Source of the DNA: JAUWGC01 sp963753055
Lineage (GTDB): Bacteria; Bacteroidota; Bacteroidia; Bacteroidales; B18-G4
Direction: 5' to 3'
DNA length: 64,000 nucleotides
Assembly (NCBI GenBank): GCA_963753055.1
Contig: CAVWAP010000004.1
Location: 1,054,001-1,118,000, forward strand
This document shows positions 1-8,926 of this stretch, in pieces. Position numbers and translations under genes: made by a program. A model generated the notes under the pieces. It did not search any database and was not told the DNA's origin. It saw only the letters and a program-made list of their open reading frames with translations. The stretch's first letter is position 1; every line of letters begins with the position of its first letter.

Positions 1-734
1 AAGGGGAAAAAATCAGTGGATTCACCATCCAGGCTTATTTCAGGACAATCAGGGCGCTTTTCAATAAGGCTATTGACGAGGGTTTGGTTGCGCAGGATGC
101 ATATCCATTTGCGAATAAGTTGAACCCGGGAGGTTTTGAGATAATTAAACCGACCATAAGAATTAAAAAGAAGGCACTTAGCAAGGAGCAGGTGGCTCAG
201 ATCATCGAGTTCAACGCCATACCAGGCACCTCCTTCTTCCATACAAAGAGTTATTTTGTTTTTTCATACCTGGCCGGGGGCATGGACTTCCAGGACCTTG
301 CTTTATTTACATGGCGTAATGTACATGGAGAACGGTTTGAGTATACAAGAGCCAGGACCGGGAAGACTTATTCTATCAGGATCAACAAAGAGATGAAGAG
401 AATTATGGACTACTACTGGAACCACAAGGCGAAATATGTTTTTCCAATATTGGCTGATGATATGTATGACACCGCACGGCAGGTCACCAGAATCCGTTCA
501 GCCAGGAAGCAGTTTAATGAAAATATTACTGAAATAGCACGTTCTCTTGGAATCAATATGCAAATAACATCAGGTATGATTCGTCATACTTTTGCAAGTG
601 TGTTATACCGGGAAGGCGCTCCATTGCCTGAGATCAGTATGGCGCTGAAGCACAATAATGTACTGGAAACCAGGGCTTACCTGCAGGACATCGAGCTGCA
701 GGTGAGGGATAGGTTGCAGGATATGCTTTTGTGA
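1..734 (+). CDS. Tyrosine recombinase (phage integrase family), 5'-truncated by window edge
   Basis: The reading frame is open from the first bases of the window, so the gene begins upstream; an internal TTG at 84 is unlikely to be the start. The first ~27 residues are the end of a SAM-like DNA-binding domain. The catalytic domain follows, with the box II motif MIRHTFAS and the nucleophile tyrosine in the C-terminal RAYLQD. It fits the Bacteroidota integrase type, in which the usual first box II histidine is replaced. The box I site, normally RGM in this group, reads GGM at nt 276-284, so the first catalytic arginine seems to be missing. The role would be site-specific strand exchange by a mobile element or inversion system; activity is doubtful. 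A heptamer array follows directly. Family call is firm, target unknown. Confidence 0.85.
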   Translation, partial: GEKISGFTIQAYFRTIRALFNKAIDEGLVAQDAYPFANKLNPGGFEIIKPTIRIKKKALSKEQVAQIIEFNAIPGTSFFHTKSYFVFSYLAGGMDFQDLALFTWRNVHGERFEYTRARTGKTYSIRINKEMKRIMDYYWNHKAKYVFPILADDMYDTARQVTRIRSARKQFNENITEIARSLGINMQITSGMIRHTFASVLYREGAPLPEISMALKHNNVLETRAYLQDIELQVRDRLQDMLL

Positions 735-736
735 TG

Positions 737-892
737 CAGGCTTCAAGCTTCAGGCTTCAAGCTTCAGGCTTCAAGCTTCAAGCTTCAAGCTTCAAGCTTC
801 AAGTAACTTGTAACCTGAAGCCTGTAACCTGTAACTTGCAACTTGCAACTTGCATCTTGAAACTTGCAACTTGCATCTTGCATCTTGCAACT
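737..892. repeat. Tandem heptamer array in two opposed halves
   Basis: The first half is built of 7-bp units AAGCTTC/AGGCTTC (about nine), the second of TGCAACT/TGCATCT/TGTAACC. The second half is roughly the inverse orientation of the first, since TGAAGCC is the complement of GGCTTCA. Open frames across this stretch give 7-residue periodic peptides and are not treated as genes. Confidence 0.85.
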
Positions 893-914
893 AATATTTC
901 ATTATCATTGCATT

Positions 915-1604
915 ATGATCAGGTTTAGGTTGTGGATTATTATTTTATTGTTCGGGCAAATGAGTATTGCCCAGATAATTGACACAAATAGAATTAAAGT
1001 TAAGATACAGGCAGAAATGAATTTTCTTGAATACCTGCCACGCGGGTACATGCATGAAGGAAACTGGCCGTTGATACTGTTCCTGCACGGTTCAGGAGAA
1101 AGAGGAGATGATCTCAGCCTCGTTAAAAAGCATGGCCCTTTAAAAGTTGCCCAGGAGATGCTCCTGCCTTTTGTGATCATCGCTCCACAATGCCCTGATG
1201 GGCAAAGCTGGTCTGCAGAATTGCTCAATGCCTTTCTTCTTACCATATTAAATGGGTATTCAATAGACCCGGGACGGGTTTATGTTACAGGCCTTAGCAT
1301 GGGCGGAACCGGCACATGGGAGGTGGCGAAAAGAAACCCGAAAATAATCACAGCGATAGCGCCAATATGCGGGAGAGGCTCTGTCATGAATATATGCAAG
1401 CTCAAAGATATGCCTGTCTGGGCTTTTCATGGCGCTAAAGATGAAATTATACCATTACACTATTCTACCAATACAGTAAACGAATTGAAAAAGTGTGGTG
1501 GTAACGCACGCCTCACCATCTACCCTGATGCCACCCACGATTGCTGGACAGAAACCTACGAGGACTACAAACTCTACGAATGGTTCCTTGAACAGAAAAA
1601 ATAA
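915..1604 (+). CDS. Secreted alpha/beta hydrolase (carboxylesterase / PHB-depolymerase-like)
   Basis: About 229 residues. The start chosen is the ATG at 915, which gives a clean signal peptide ending FGQMSIAQ; the longer frame from 864 only adds residues encoded by the heptamer array. The fold is an alpha/beta hydrolase of the dienelactone hydrolase/esterase type: LILFLHGSGERG forms the oxyanion region, GLSMGG carries the nucleophile serine, FHGAKDE the acid, and DATHDCW the histidine. It would act in the periplasm or outside the cell on a small ester, possibly acyl groups on plant glycans, which fits the glycan locus that follows. The exact substrate cannot be read from the sequence. Confidence 0.82.
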   Translation: MIRFRLWIIILLFGQMSIAQIIDTNRIKVKIQAEMNFLEYLPRGYMHEGNWPLILFLHGSGERGDDLSLVKKHGPLKVAQEMLLPFVIIAPQCPDGQSWSAELLNAFLLTILNGYSIDPGRVYVTGLSMGGTGTWEVAKRNPKIITAIAPICGRGSVMNICKLKDMPVWAFHGAKDEIIPLHYSTNTVNELKKCGGNARLTIYPDATHDCWTETYEDYKLYEWFLEQKK

Positions 1605-1655
1605 CTCCCCTACACTCTTCACTCTTTAATGAGTTGTAAACTTTTTATTAATTAA

Positions 1656-1687
1656 TTGTTAACTCATCATTAATTTCATTATATTTG
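1656..1687 (+). promoter_or_regulatory. Bacteroidota-type promoter ahead of susC
   Basis: A perfect -7 box TATATTTG (consensus TAnnTTTG) lies at 1680-1687, with TTG at 1656-1658 upstream at plausible -33 spacing. It leaves a leader of roughly 100 nt before the SusC start at 1791. Confidence 0.6.
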
Positions 1688-1790
1688 TAATAACCATATA
1701 TCTAGCCGCGGATAATGTATTACGAGGACGGCCTTACTTTTGTGATCTACCTGATTTAGCTCATAAACATATATATAATAAAAGTCCGAT

Positions 1791-4700
1791 ATGAAAAGTC
1801 TATACAAAGGAGCAGGTATCCTTTTATTGATCTTTACAATCACTCTTGCCGCCAACTCTCAAACCATAACTGGGAAAATTACTGATCAGGATGGAAATGA
1901 AATTCCAGGCGTATCTGTCTACCTCAAAGGCACAACGATTGGAACAATTTCTGATGTATTTGGTGACTATACCTTAATCATCAGAGCTGAAGATGCCATT
2001 GGCGAGACCGATACCATAGTATATTCATTTATTGGTTTCAGTAAGCAGGAATTCAGTGTGCCTGCTGATCCGGATGCAACATATACGCATAATGTTGTTC
2101 TACTGGAAGAGGCTGAGCTGATGAAAGAATTGGTGGTGGTTGGTTATGGCGTGCAGCGAAAAAGTGATATAACAGGAGCCATTTCTACAATTAAAACACA
2201 GGATATCGTTAACCTGCCTGTTGTCAGTGTCGACCAGGCTTTACAGGGGAAGGCTGCCGGAGTCCAGGTAAGCCAGACGAGCGGGGCTCCCGGAGAGCAG
2301 ATAAAAGTCAGGATCAGGGGACTGGGTACCATCAATAACAATGACCCCTTATATATAATAGATGGTGTACCCACCAAGAACGTTACTGATATTATCAACC
2401 CGGAAGATATCGAGTCGATGACGGTTCTTAAGGATGCAGCCTCAGCCGCCATCTATGGCTCAAGGGCAGGAAATGGTGTGATCATCATCAAGACAAAAAA
2501 GGGCACTGCAGGCAAGACAAGGTTTAACTTTAACTCCTATGTCGGCATGCAAACCCATGGCAAGCTGACACCTATGTGCAATACACAGGAATATGTCAGC
2601 ATTTATAATGAAGCAGCTGCCAATGATGAGAGAGAGCCTATACCGGATGATATCATCCCTCAATTATCCAATACCAATTGGATGGAGGAGATCTTCAGGC
2701 CCGCAATGATGCAAAATTACCAGCTTACGGTCAGTGGTGGTGATGCTAAATCCAGCTTCCTGATCGGTGGAGGTTACCTGAAACAGGAGGGCATCATCCT
2801 TAATTCTGATTACAGCAGGATAAACTTCAGAACTGCAGTGAGTACCATGGCAGCTGATTGGGTTAAGGTTGGAACCAACCTGAACTTTTCATATTCAAAT
2901 AAAGATATTATCGGTGCCTCAGGTGATGGCTATGGCGGTAACGGAGGAAGTGTGATCCGCTATGGTTATTTCAGGGCCCCTCCTGTCCCTGTTTATGAGC
3001 CCAGTGGCGCCTACAGTGACCTGCCAATGTTTGAGGGGTATCCCAGGGCAAGCCTAAATACCTGGTTTGGAGATGGATACAACCCTGTTGGCCTGGCCAA
3101 TAAATACGACTGGACTGCCGATATCTACCGGTTATTTGGAAATTTCTTTGCCGAATTTAAGATCATTGAAGGACTTGATTTCAGGACTGATTTTGGTGTT
3201 GACCTGCCGATTACTGCAGAAAAACGCTTCAATGAGAACTGGGGTACTGATGGACGAATCAATAGTCCAAATAATATGACCAGTGGGGTTAAAAATTCCT
3301 TTACATGGAACTGGACCAATACCCTGACCTATCAGAAGACATTCAGCGAAAAGCATTACACAACTTTTCTGGGTGGTGTTGAAGCCATCAAGAATTCATT
3401 CCATGAGCAGATAGGCACAGATCAGGATTTTCCTGATCAATCAGCATACCTGAGGTACCTTGGCAATGGCCTAACCTTATACAAAGGTGCCAATGAGCTG
3501 GCATCTTCATGGTCACTGTTTTCAGTATTTGCACGTGTTAATTATAACTATGACAATAAAATTATCCTTGAAGGCGTAATCCGCGCCGATGGATCATCAA
3601 GATTTTCTGAAGAGAATCGATGGGGCCTGTTTTATTCTGGCTCTGCCGGTTGGAACATGCACAACATGAGCTTCATGCAGAATGTGTCCTGGATCTCACA
3701 GCTTAAGCCCAGGGTAAGTATTGGTCAGACAGGTAACCAGGAAATAGGCCTGTATAACTACCTGTCACTTATTGGAAGTGACTATAATTACCCAATTGGT
3801 GGTACAGCCAATTTTGGATCTGCCGTTAATTCCTTTGGTAATATCAATACCACCTGGGAAACTACAACCATGTATGATATTGGACTCGATATGGCATTCC
3901 TTGATAACCGCCTTACAGTTGTTACTGATTACTATTGGCGTTATACTACTGATATGCTTATCCCTGTACCCTTGCCTCCCAGCGGAGGAACCGCTGACCC
4001 ACCATTCATTAATGCAGGTGAAGTGCTCAACAGGGGATTTGAGTTTGAGCTGTTCTGGAGAGAGAAGAAAACAAATTTTGAGTATGAGATAGGAGGAAAC
4101 TTCGCCACACTATTTAATAAGGTGTTAGAGCTTAGTGGTGGACGGCCAATTGCTGCAGGTAGGATCGATAACGGTGTTTTTGCAACGCTGACTGAAGAAG
4201 GCTATCCAATCGGGTCTTTTTATCTGTATGAAATGGAAGGTATCTTCCAGAACGAGTTTGATATCTTCACTCATGCCTACCAGGGACCGAATATTGCTCC
4301 GGGAGATGTGAAGTTTAAAGACCAGAATGGAGATGGCAAGATCGATGAAAAGGACAGGACGCATGTTGGCAGTCCTATTCCCAAGTTCACGTATGGCCTG
4401 ACAGGTAATTTTTCATATAAAGGCTTCGAGCTCTCGCTTTTCTTCCAGGGCGTTTATGGCAATGAGTATTACATGCAGGTCAATCATGATATCGAAGGGT
4501 TCTACAGGGGATTTAACGTGACCAAGCGATTATATGATAATCACTGGACAGGAGATGGATCAACGGACGAATACCCCAGGGTATCATGGAAGGGTGCATC
4601 GAATAATAAGATAGCTTCTACAAGGTTCATGGAACCGGCAAGCTATTTCAGGATGAGGAACCTTACATTTGGATATAGCTTCAAAATGAAGGAAACTTCT

Positions 4701-4901
4701 GCTCTTACATCTGTAAGATTATATTTCAGCGCACAGAACCTGTTTACCATAACCAAGTATCCCGGGCTCGATCCTGAGATGTATGACAGCAATAACCTGA
4801 ATAGTGAAACAGTGAAAAATGTTGACCTGGCAGCTGGTATTGACTGGGGAACATACCCTACACCTAAGATCTATACGCTGGGAATCAATTTGATTTTTTA
4901 A
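1791..4901 (+). CDS. susC: SusC/RagA-family TonB-dependent outer-membrane transporter
   Basis: 1036 residues, usual length for SusC. It has a signal peptide (ending LAANSQ), a carboxypeptidase-regulatory-like beta-sandwich domain at about residues 25-110 (GKITDQDGNEIPGVSV), a TonB-dependent plug (GYGVQRKSDITGAI, then IYGSRAGNGVIIIKTKKG), and a C-terminal beta-barrel ending in IYTLGINLIF with a terminal aromatic. It imports oligosaccharides across the outer membrane with energy from TonB/ExbBD, paired with the SusD lipoprotein 18 nt downstream. The neighbouring GH130 genes suggest mannose-containing oligosaccharides; that is inference from context. The gene is intact, unlike the second susC at 40.9 kb. 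Confidence 0.95.
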   Translation: MKSLYKGAGILLLIFTITLAANSQTITGKITDQDGNEIPGVSVYLKGTTIGTISDVFGDYTLIIRAEDAIGETDTIVYSFIGFSKQEFSVPADPDATYTHNVVLLEEAELMKELVVVGYGVQRKSDITGAISTIKTQDIVNLPVVSVDQALQGKAAGVQVSQTSGAPGEQIKVRIRGLGTINNNDPLYIIDGVPTKNVTDIINPEDIESMTVLKDAASAAIYGSRAGNGVIIIKTKKGTAGKTRFNFNSYVGMQTHGKLTPMCNTQEYVSIYNEAAANDEREPIPDDIIPQLSNTNWMEEIFRPAMMQNYQLTVSGGDAKSSFLIGGGYLKQEGIILNSDYSRINFRTAVSTMAADWVKVGTNLNFSYSNKDIIGASGDGYGGNGGSVIRYGYFRAPPVPVYEPSGAYSDLPMFEGYPRASLNTWFGDGYNPVGLANKYDWTADIYRLFGNFFAEFKIIEGLDFRTDFGVDLPITAEKRFNENWGTDGRINSPNNMTSGVKNSFTWNWTNTLTYQKTFSEKHYTTFLGGVEAIKNSFHEQIGTDQDFPDQSAYLRYLGNGLTLYKGANELASSWSLFSVFARVNYNYDNKIILEGVIRADGSSRFSEENRWGLFYSGSAGWNMHNMSFMQNVSWISQLKPRVSIGQTGNQEIGLYNYLSLIGSDYNYPIGGTANFGSAVNSFGNINTTWETTTMYDIGLDMAFLDNRLTVVTDYYWRYTTDMLIPVPLPPSGGTADPPFINAGEVLNRGFEFELFWREKKTNFEYEIGGNFATLFNKVLELSGGRPIAAGRIDNGVFATLTEEGYPIGSFYLYEMEGIFQNEFDIFTHAYQGPNIAPGDVKFKDQNGDGKIDEKDRTHVGSPIPKFTYGLTGNFSYKGFELSLFFQGVYGNEYYMQVNHDIEGFYRGFNVTKRLYDNHWTGDGSTDEYPRVSWKGASNNKIASTRFMEPASYFRMRNLTFGYSFKMKETSALTSVRLYFSAQNLFTITKYPGLDPEMYDSNNLNSETVKNVDLAAGIDWGTYPTPKIYTLGINLIF

Positions 4902-4919
4902 TGTGAATATTCAAAGATC

Positions 4920-6422
4920 ATGAGAAATAAAAAATACATACTTGGCCTTTTTATATCGCTGGCCATTCTTCTTTCCCCGGGTTGTAAAAAATTCCTGGAT
5001 GAAGAATTAAAAGGACAGCGCTCCGACCAGCAGTCCTTTGAAACTGCTGATGATGCAGAGGTGTTCTTAACGGGGGTGTATAACCTACTGACATATGCTG
5101 ATGCCGACAACCGTTTATGGGTTTTTGGCGATGTAGCTTCTGATGATGCGGCGAAGGGTGGTATAGAGGGTGACCAGGCTGACATAGGTTTGATTGATGA
5201 TTTTAATGTTAATACAGATAATGGGAATCTTGAGACTGTCTGGGCAATCTATTATGAAGGTGTTTCAAGAGCCAATAAGCTCCTTGATAACATAGATGGT
5301 ATTAATATGGATGAAGAGCGCAAGAACCAGATTATTGGCGAAGCGAAGTTCCTGCGTGCCTATTTTTATTACTGGCTAACCAATATCTTCGGTGATATAC
5401 CCGTTCATACTACCACTCCTACACCGGAAGAAATGCAAAAAGCAGCTACGCCAATCTTATCAATTCAAACCAACGTGATCATCCCTGACCTGATTGATGC
5501 ATCACAAAGGCTTCCCGAAACCTTCACTGGCGCCGATTTAGGAAGGGCAACAAAATTTGCTGCACTTTCCTTATTGGGAAAGATGTACCTGTTTGTGGAA
5601 GATTGGAGTAATGCTAAGGACGCCTTCGAGCAGGTAGTCGAGTCTCAGTTGTTCGAGCTTGAGAATGTTTACCGTTACAATTTTGAATTTGCTACCAAAG
5701 ATAACCCTGAGATCATTTTTGCTGTGCAGCATCTCTCAGGCCAAAGTCCCTGGCTTGGTAACAGGCTGAACCAATGGTTTGCCCCCAGGGCAGAAAATGG
5801 CTATGGATTTAATGTTCCAACACAAGATTTTGTGGATGAATTCGAAATGACTACCGACAGCGTGTATGATCCCCGACTGGATTATACTGTCGGAAGGGAG
5901 GGACAAACATGGTTCAATGATACAGTATATTTTGACCCTGAATGGTCATCAACAGGCTATATGCAGAAAAAACACCTTCAACCACTATCAGAAACACCTG
6001 TTGAGTTGAAAGCTGATGGACAATTAAACTATACATTCATCCGGTATGCTGATGTCCTCTTGATGCTTGCCGAAGCTTTGAATGAAAGTGGTAATTCAGG
6101 AGCTGCCGTTGACTATGTGAATATGGTCCGCACACGTGCCAGGGAATCATATTTGTATGATGATGAGCTTCCTGGATTTGGAAGCATTCCACCAGGCTTA
6201 CTTCCACCGATTGCAGGAGGTGGACAGGCACAGGTCAGGGATGCCATCAGGCATGAAAGAAGGGTTGAACTGGGATTTGAATTCCACCGGTATTTCGATG
6301 TAATAAGGTATGGTTCTGATTATGCCAACCAGGTTTTCCAGGATAAGCCCAATTTCAACTACGAAAAGGATAGACATTTTCCAATTCCGCAAAGTGAATT
6401 GGATACAAATTTTGAATTATAA
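4920..6422 (+). CDS. susD: SusD/RagB-family glycan-binding lipoprotein
   Basis: 500 residues. The N-terminus is a lipoprotein signal with lipobox LLSPGC followed by KKFLDEEL, the classic start of mature SusD proteins. TPR-like helices follow (FLRAYFYYWLTNIFGDIP), and the C-terminal part carries the SusD motif RHERRVELGFEFHRYFDVIR. It forms the surface lid on SusC and binds the incoming oligosaccharide. It starts 18 nt after susC, so the two are certainly co-transcribed. Ligand specificity is not visible in the sequence. Confidence 0.95.
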   Translation: MRNKKYILGLFISLAILLSPGCKKFLDEELKGQRSDQQSFETADDAEVFLTGVYNLLTYADADNRLWVFGDVASDDAAKGGIEGDQADIGLIDDFNVNTDNGNLETVWAIYYEGVSRANKLLDNIDGINMDEERKNQIIGEAKFLRAYFYYWLTNIFGDIPVHTTTPTPEEMQKAATPILSIQTNVIIPDLIDASQRLPETFTGADLGRATKFAALSLLGKMYLFVEDWSNAKDAFEQVVESQLFELENVYRYNFEFATKDNPEIIFAVQHLSGQSPWLGNRLNQWFAPRAENGYGFNVPTQDFVDEFEMTTDSVYDPRLDYTVGREGQTWFNDTVYFDPEWSSTGYMQKKHLQPLSETPVELKADGQLNYTFIRYADVLLMLAEALNESGNSGAAVDYVNMVRTRARESYLYDDELPGFGSIPPGLLPPIAGGGQAQVRDAIRHERRVELGFEFHRYFDVIRYGSDYANQVFQDKPNFNYEKDRHFPIPQSELDTNFEL

Positions 6423-6470
6423 ACAACTATTAATTATTTATTCACTTAAGTAAAATTTAAATTTAATGTT

Positions 6471-7547
6471 ATGAAAAGAATGAAGCTTTTAACATGGTTA
6501 TTGATCTTTCCACTGATTGCAGGAATGTTATTAACATCTTGTAAAGATGATGATGAAGATGATACAACACCTGTGAATTTCACAACGTTGGATGCTACAA
6601 TCACTGATGCACAGGATATGCATGATGCGGCAGTAGAAGGCACCAATATTGGTGAGTATGAGGCTGGATCCAAGGCTGACTTGCAGACTGCAATCGACCT
6701 GGCTACAGCAGTACGTGGCACCACTGGAGTAACTCAAGCACAGGTTGATGCTGCAGTAGTAGCATTGGAAGCCGCAATGGTTACCTTCGAGTCGAAAAAG
6801 ATCGAACAGATCGCTCCGGAAAACCTGGTAGCCAACTGGCTGTTTAATGGCGATGCAACAGATGCCAGCGGAAATGGCCATGATGGAACAATTGAAGATG
6901 GCTATGTATTAAATGGTAGCGGATCAATTGTATCCACAGAAGACCGCCTTGGTAACGCAGACTACGCCTATATGTTTGAAGGTGGTGGTAACATTGTCGT
7001 TGCCCAGGATCCTGCCTTGAACCCAGCTGAAATGACCATCGTGACCTGGATCAAAATTGGTGATGATGGTTGGGCTCACAGATATTTCCTTTCCAATGAT
7101 ATCTGGAACTGCTGGAAATTCCAGGTACAGGATGCCAACAAACCTTTCTTTACACGTAAGATCTTGAAAGATGATGGCTCTGGAGAGAATGCATGGATAG
7201 ACAAGGACAGCAATACAGGTGTTCTTGAAAATGATATCTGGACGCATATTGCTATGGCATTTAAGAGCGGCGAGATGTGGTTTTATATCAATGGTACAGA
7301 AGTTGCGTACTGGAATGACTTCCCAACAGGTACACCGGTTGAACCGAATGCAATGGTTGATATCTGTATAGGACAGGCTCTTCCAACAGGAGTATACTCT
7401 GATGTTCCCGGAGATCCTTACGAGTGGAAAGAATGGCTGGGATACATGAAAGGCTGTCTTGACGATCTGAAAATTTATAACAAGGTACTTACAGGAACTC
7501 AGGTGAATCAAATTTATACCTGGGAGAAGGACAATGTTAATGAATAA
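6471..7547 (+). CDS. Surface lipoprotein with helical FIVAR-like segment and LamG domain
   Basis: 358 residues. A lipoprotein signal (lipobox MLLTSC) is followed by an acidic KDDDEDD stretch, common on surface-exported Bacteroidota lipoproteins. Residues ~40-105 form a helical, alanine-rich FIVAR-like segment. From ~115 to the end is a laminin-G/concanavalin A-like jelly roll (NWLFNGDATDASGNGHDGT, DDLKIYNKVLTGTQV). It follows susD by 48 nt and ends just before a strong terminator, so it is probably the third gene of the susCD operon. It likely serves as a surface glycan-binding protein (SusE/F-like role). No catalytic residues are apparent, so an enzymatic function is less likely. Confidence 0.82.
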   Translation: MKRMKLLTWLLIFPLIAGMLLTSCKDDDEDDTTPVNFTTLDATITDAQDMHDAAVEGTNIGEYEAGSKADLQTAIDLATAVRGTTGVTQAQVDAAVVALEAAMVTFESKKIEQIAPENLVANWLFNGDATDASGNGHDGTIEDGYVLNGSGSIVSTEDRLGNADYAYMFEGGGNIVVAQDPALNPAEMTIVTWIKIGDDGWAHRYFLSNDIWNCWKFQVQDANKPFFTRKILKDDGSGENAWIDKDSNTGVLENDIWTHIAMAFKSGEMWFYINGTEVAYWNDFPTGTPVEPNAMVDICIGQALPTGVYSDVPGDPYEWKEWLGYMKGCLDDLKIYNKVLTGTQVNQIYTWEKDNVNE

Positions 7548-7564
7548 TTAGATTAAACCTCACA

Positions 7565-7609
7565 AAAGGCTGTCTTAAATTATACTTAATTTTATGACAG
7601 CCTTTTTTT
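7565..7609 (+). terminator. Rho-independent terminator after the susCD operon
   Basis: The inverted arms AAAGGCTGTC and GACAGCCTTT (10 bp perfect) are separated by an AT-rich loop and followed by a run of T. It lies 18 nt after the LamG gene and 7 nt before the next start codon, so the binding-protein gene needs its own promoter or read-through. Confidence 0.8.
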
Positions 7610-7615
7610 ATCATT

Positions 7616-8914
7616 ATGTATCCTGTGAAAAGTATATTACATTTCCTGGCTTTCTTTTTGTTGATCATGCTTGCCATTACATCATGCCAGAGATCCGGTA
7701 ATGGCGGGGAAATGCTGTTCTGGTCCTCCAATAATGCACAGGAGATAACTTTTACCAGGCAACTGGTAGATGATTGGAATAGAGATCATCCTGACAGGCT
7801 TATCAGGCACCAGCCCATTCCTGAAGGACAATCCAGTGAGGAGATCATCCTGGCAGCTGTGGTAGGCAAGACCACGCCTGATATTTACGCCAATATGATG
7901 CAGGGAACTTCAGAATTGTATGCCAATGCCGGGGTACTGGTTCCTTTAGATACCCTGGATGGTTTTATTGAGTTCATCCGTGAACGTTGCTCTGATGAGG
8001 TGATTGAAGAGATCACATCCACAGATGGACATATCTACCAGGTGCCATGGAAAGTAAATCCTATCATAACTTTGTATAATGTTGATGTTATTGAAAATCT
8101 TAACCTGGAAGGATTGCCCGATACATATTCCACATACCTCGAGGCAGCCAGGCAGATCCAGAAGGACACGGATGGAGATGGTTATGTGGATCAGTGGATC
8201 GGGAATACATCTGTGCTCCCGGTCTGGTATCAGAGGTTATTTAATTTCTATCCTTTGTACCTGGCAGCATCAGGGGGAGCGAAACTCATAGAAAATAACA
8301 GGGCTGCCTTCAATAATGAATATGGAATCAGCGTTTTCAAGTTCCTTCAGGAGCTGTACGAAAAGAATTACTTCATCAGGCAAAGAATGTCGGGGGTTCA
8401 GGACCCATTCATGCTTAGAATGATATATACCCAGTTTACAGGACCCTGGCAGATCAGGTTCCTGGATAAATTTAAACCTGATAACCTGAACTACGCCTTT
8501 TTCCCCATACCTGTCCCTGATGATCATCAAGGCCCTGTTTATACCTATGGTGACCCTAAAAACCTTGTTCTCTTTAACACCTGCAAAGATCCTCAGGCCG
8601 CCTGGGAATTCATCAAGACCATGATAAGCAAGGAAGGGGACCTTGAGTTGATCAGGATAACCGGCCAGTTTCCGAGGAGGAACAACATTTCTGAGGATGA
8701 ATTTTTTCAGGAAATTATACAGGAAAGTCCTCATTACAAGGTGTTTGCCAAACAGGTTAATCATATCAGAGGACTGGATAACCACGAGCTCATTGTTGAA
8801 GTGCTGGATATCATTTCACAGGAATATGAAGCTTGTGTGATTTATAGCAAGAAAACTGCTGAGGAAGCCCTTGCTGATGCTGAGAAAGCAGTAAATATCC
8901 TGCTCAGGGATTAG
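7616..8914 (+). CDS. Extracellular sugar-binding lipoprotein of an ABC importer (family 1 SBP)
   Basis: 432 residues. Lipobox ITSCQ follows a signal peptide, then MLFWSSNNAQEITFTRQLV, which starts the periplasmic-binding-protein fold; conserved segments include VPWKVNPIITLYNVD and WEFIKTMISKEGDLELI. It captures an oligosaccharide in the periplasm and hands it to the membrane permeases at 15.2-16.9 kb, powered by the ATPase at 8.9-10.0 kb. It is convergent with the ATPase gene, with only a 12-nt gap. Complete sugar ABC importers next to SusCD are uncommon in Bacteroidota, which usually use MFS or SSS permeases. Confidence 0.88.
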   Translation: MYPVKSILHFLAFFLLIMLAITSCQRSGNGGEMLFWSSNNAQEITFTRQLVDDWNRDHPDRLIRHQPIPEGQSSEEIILAAVVGKTTPDIYANMMQGTSELYANAGVLVPLDTLDGFIEFIRERCSDEVIEEITSTDGHIYQVPWKVNPIITLYNVDVIENLNLEGLPDTYSTYLEAARQIQKDTDGDGYVDQWIGNTSVLPVWYQRLFNFYPLYLAASGGAKLIENNRAAFNNEYGISVFKFLQELYEKNYFIRQRMSGVQDPFMLRMIYTQFTGPWQIRFLDKFKPDNLNYAFFPIPVPDDHQGPVYTYGDPKNLVLFNTCKDPQAAWEFIKTMISKEGDLELIRITGQFPRRNNISEDEFFQEIIQESPHYKVFAKQVNHIRGLDNHELIVEVLDIISQEYEACVIYSKKTAEEALADAEKAVNILLRD

Positions 8915-8926
8915 GGCTGGGCTTTC

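Noticed and set aside
1..734. Prophage or integrative element at the left edge
   Set aside because: Only a recombinase fragment is present; no structural, relaxase or partition genes and no clear att site in the window.
737..892. CRISPR-like or minisatellite array coding a 65-residue protein
   Set aside because: The units are 7 bp with no spacers, and the open frame only yields periodic LQASSFK-type peptides with no start signal or homology; it is a repeat array, not a CRISPR or gene.
6924..7511. Minus-strand open frame of 195 residues opposite the LamG lipoprotein
   Set aside because: It lies wholly inside the well-supported lipoprotein gene, has no homologous motif, and reads as a shadow frame.
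8270..8785. Minus-strand open frame of 171 residues opposite the binding protein
   Set aside because: Shadow of the SBP gene with no independent evidence.
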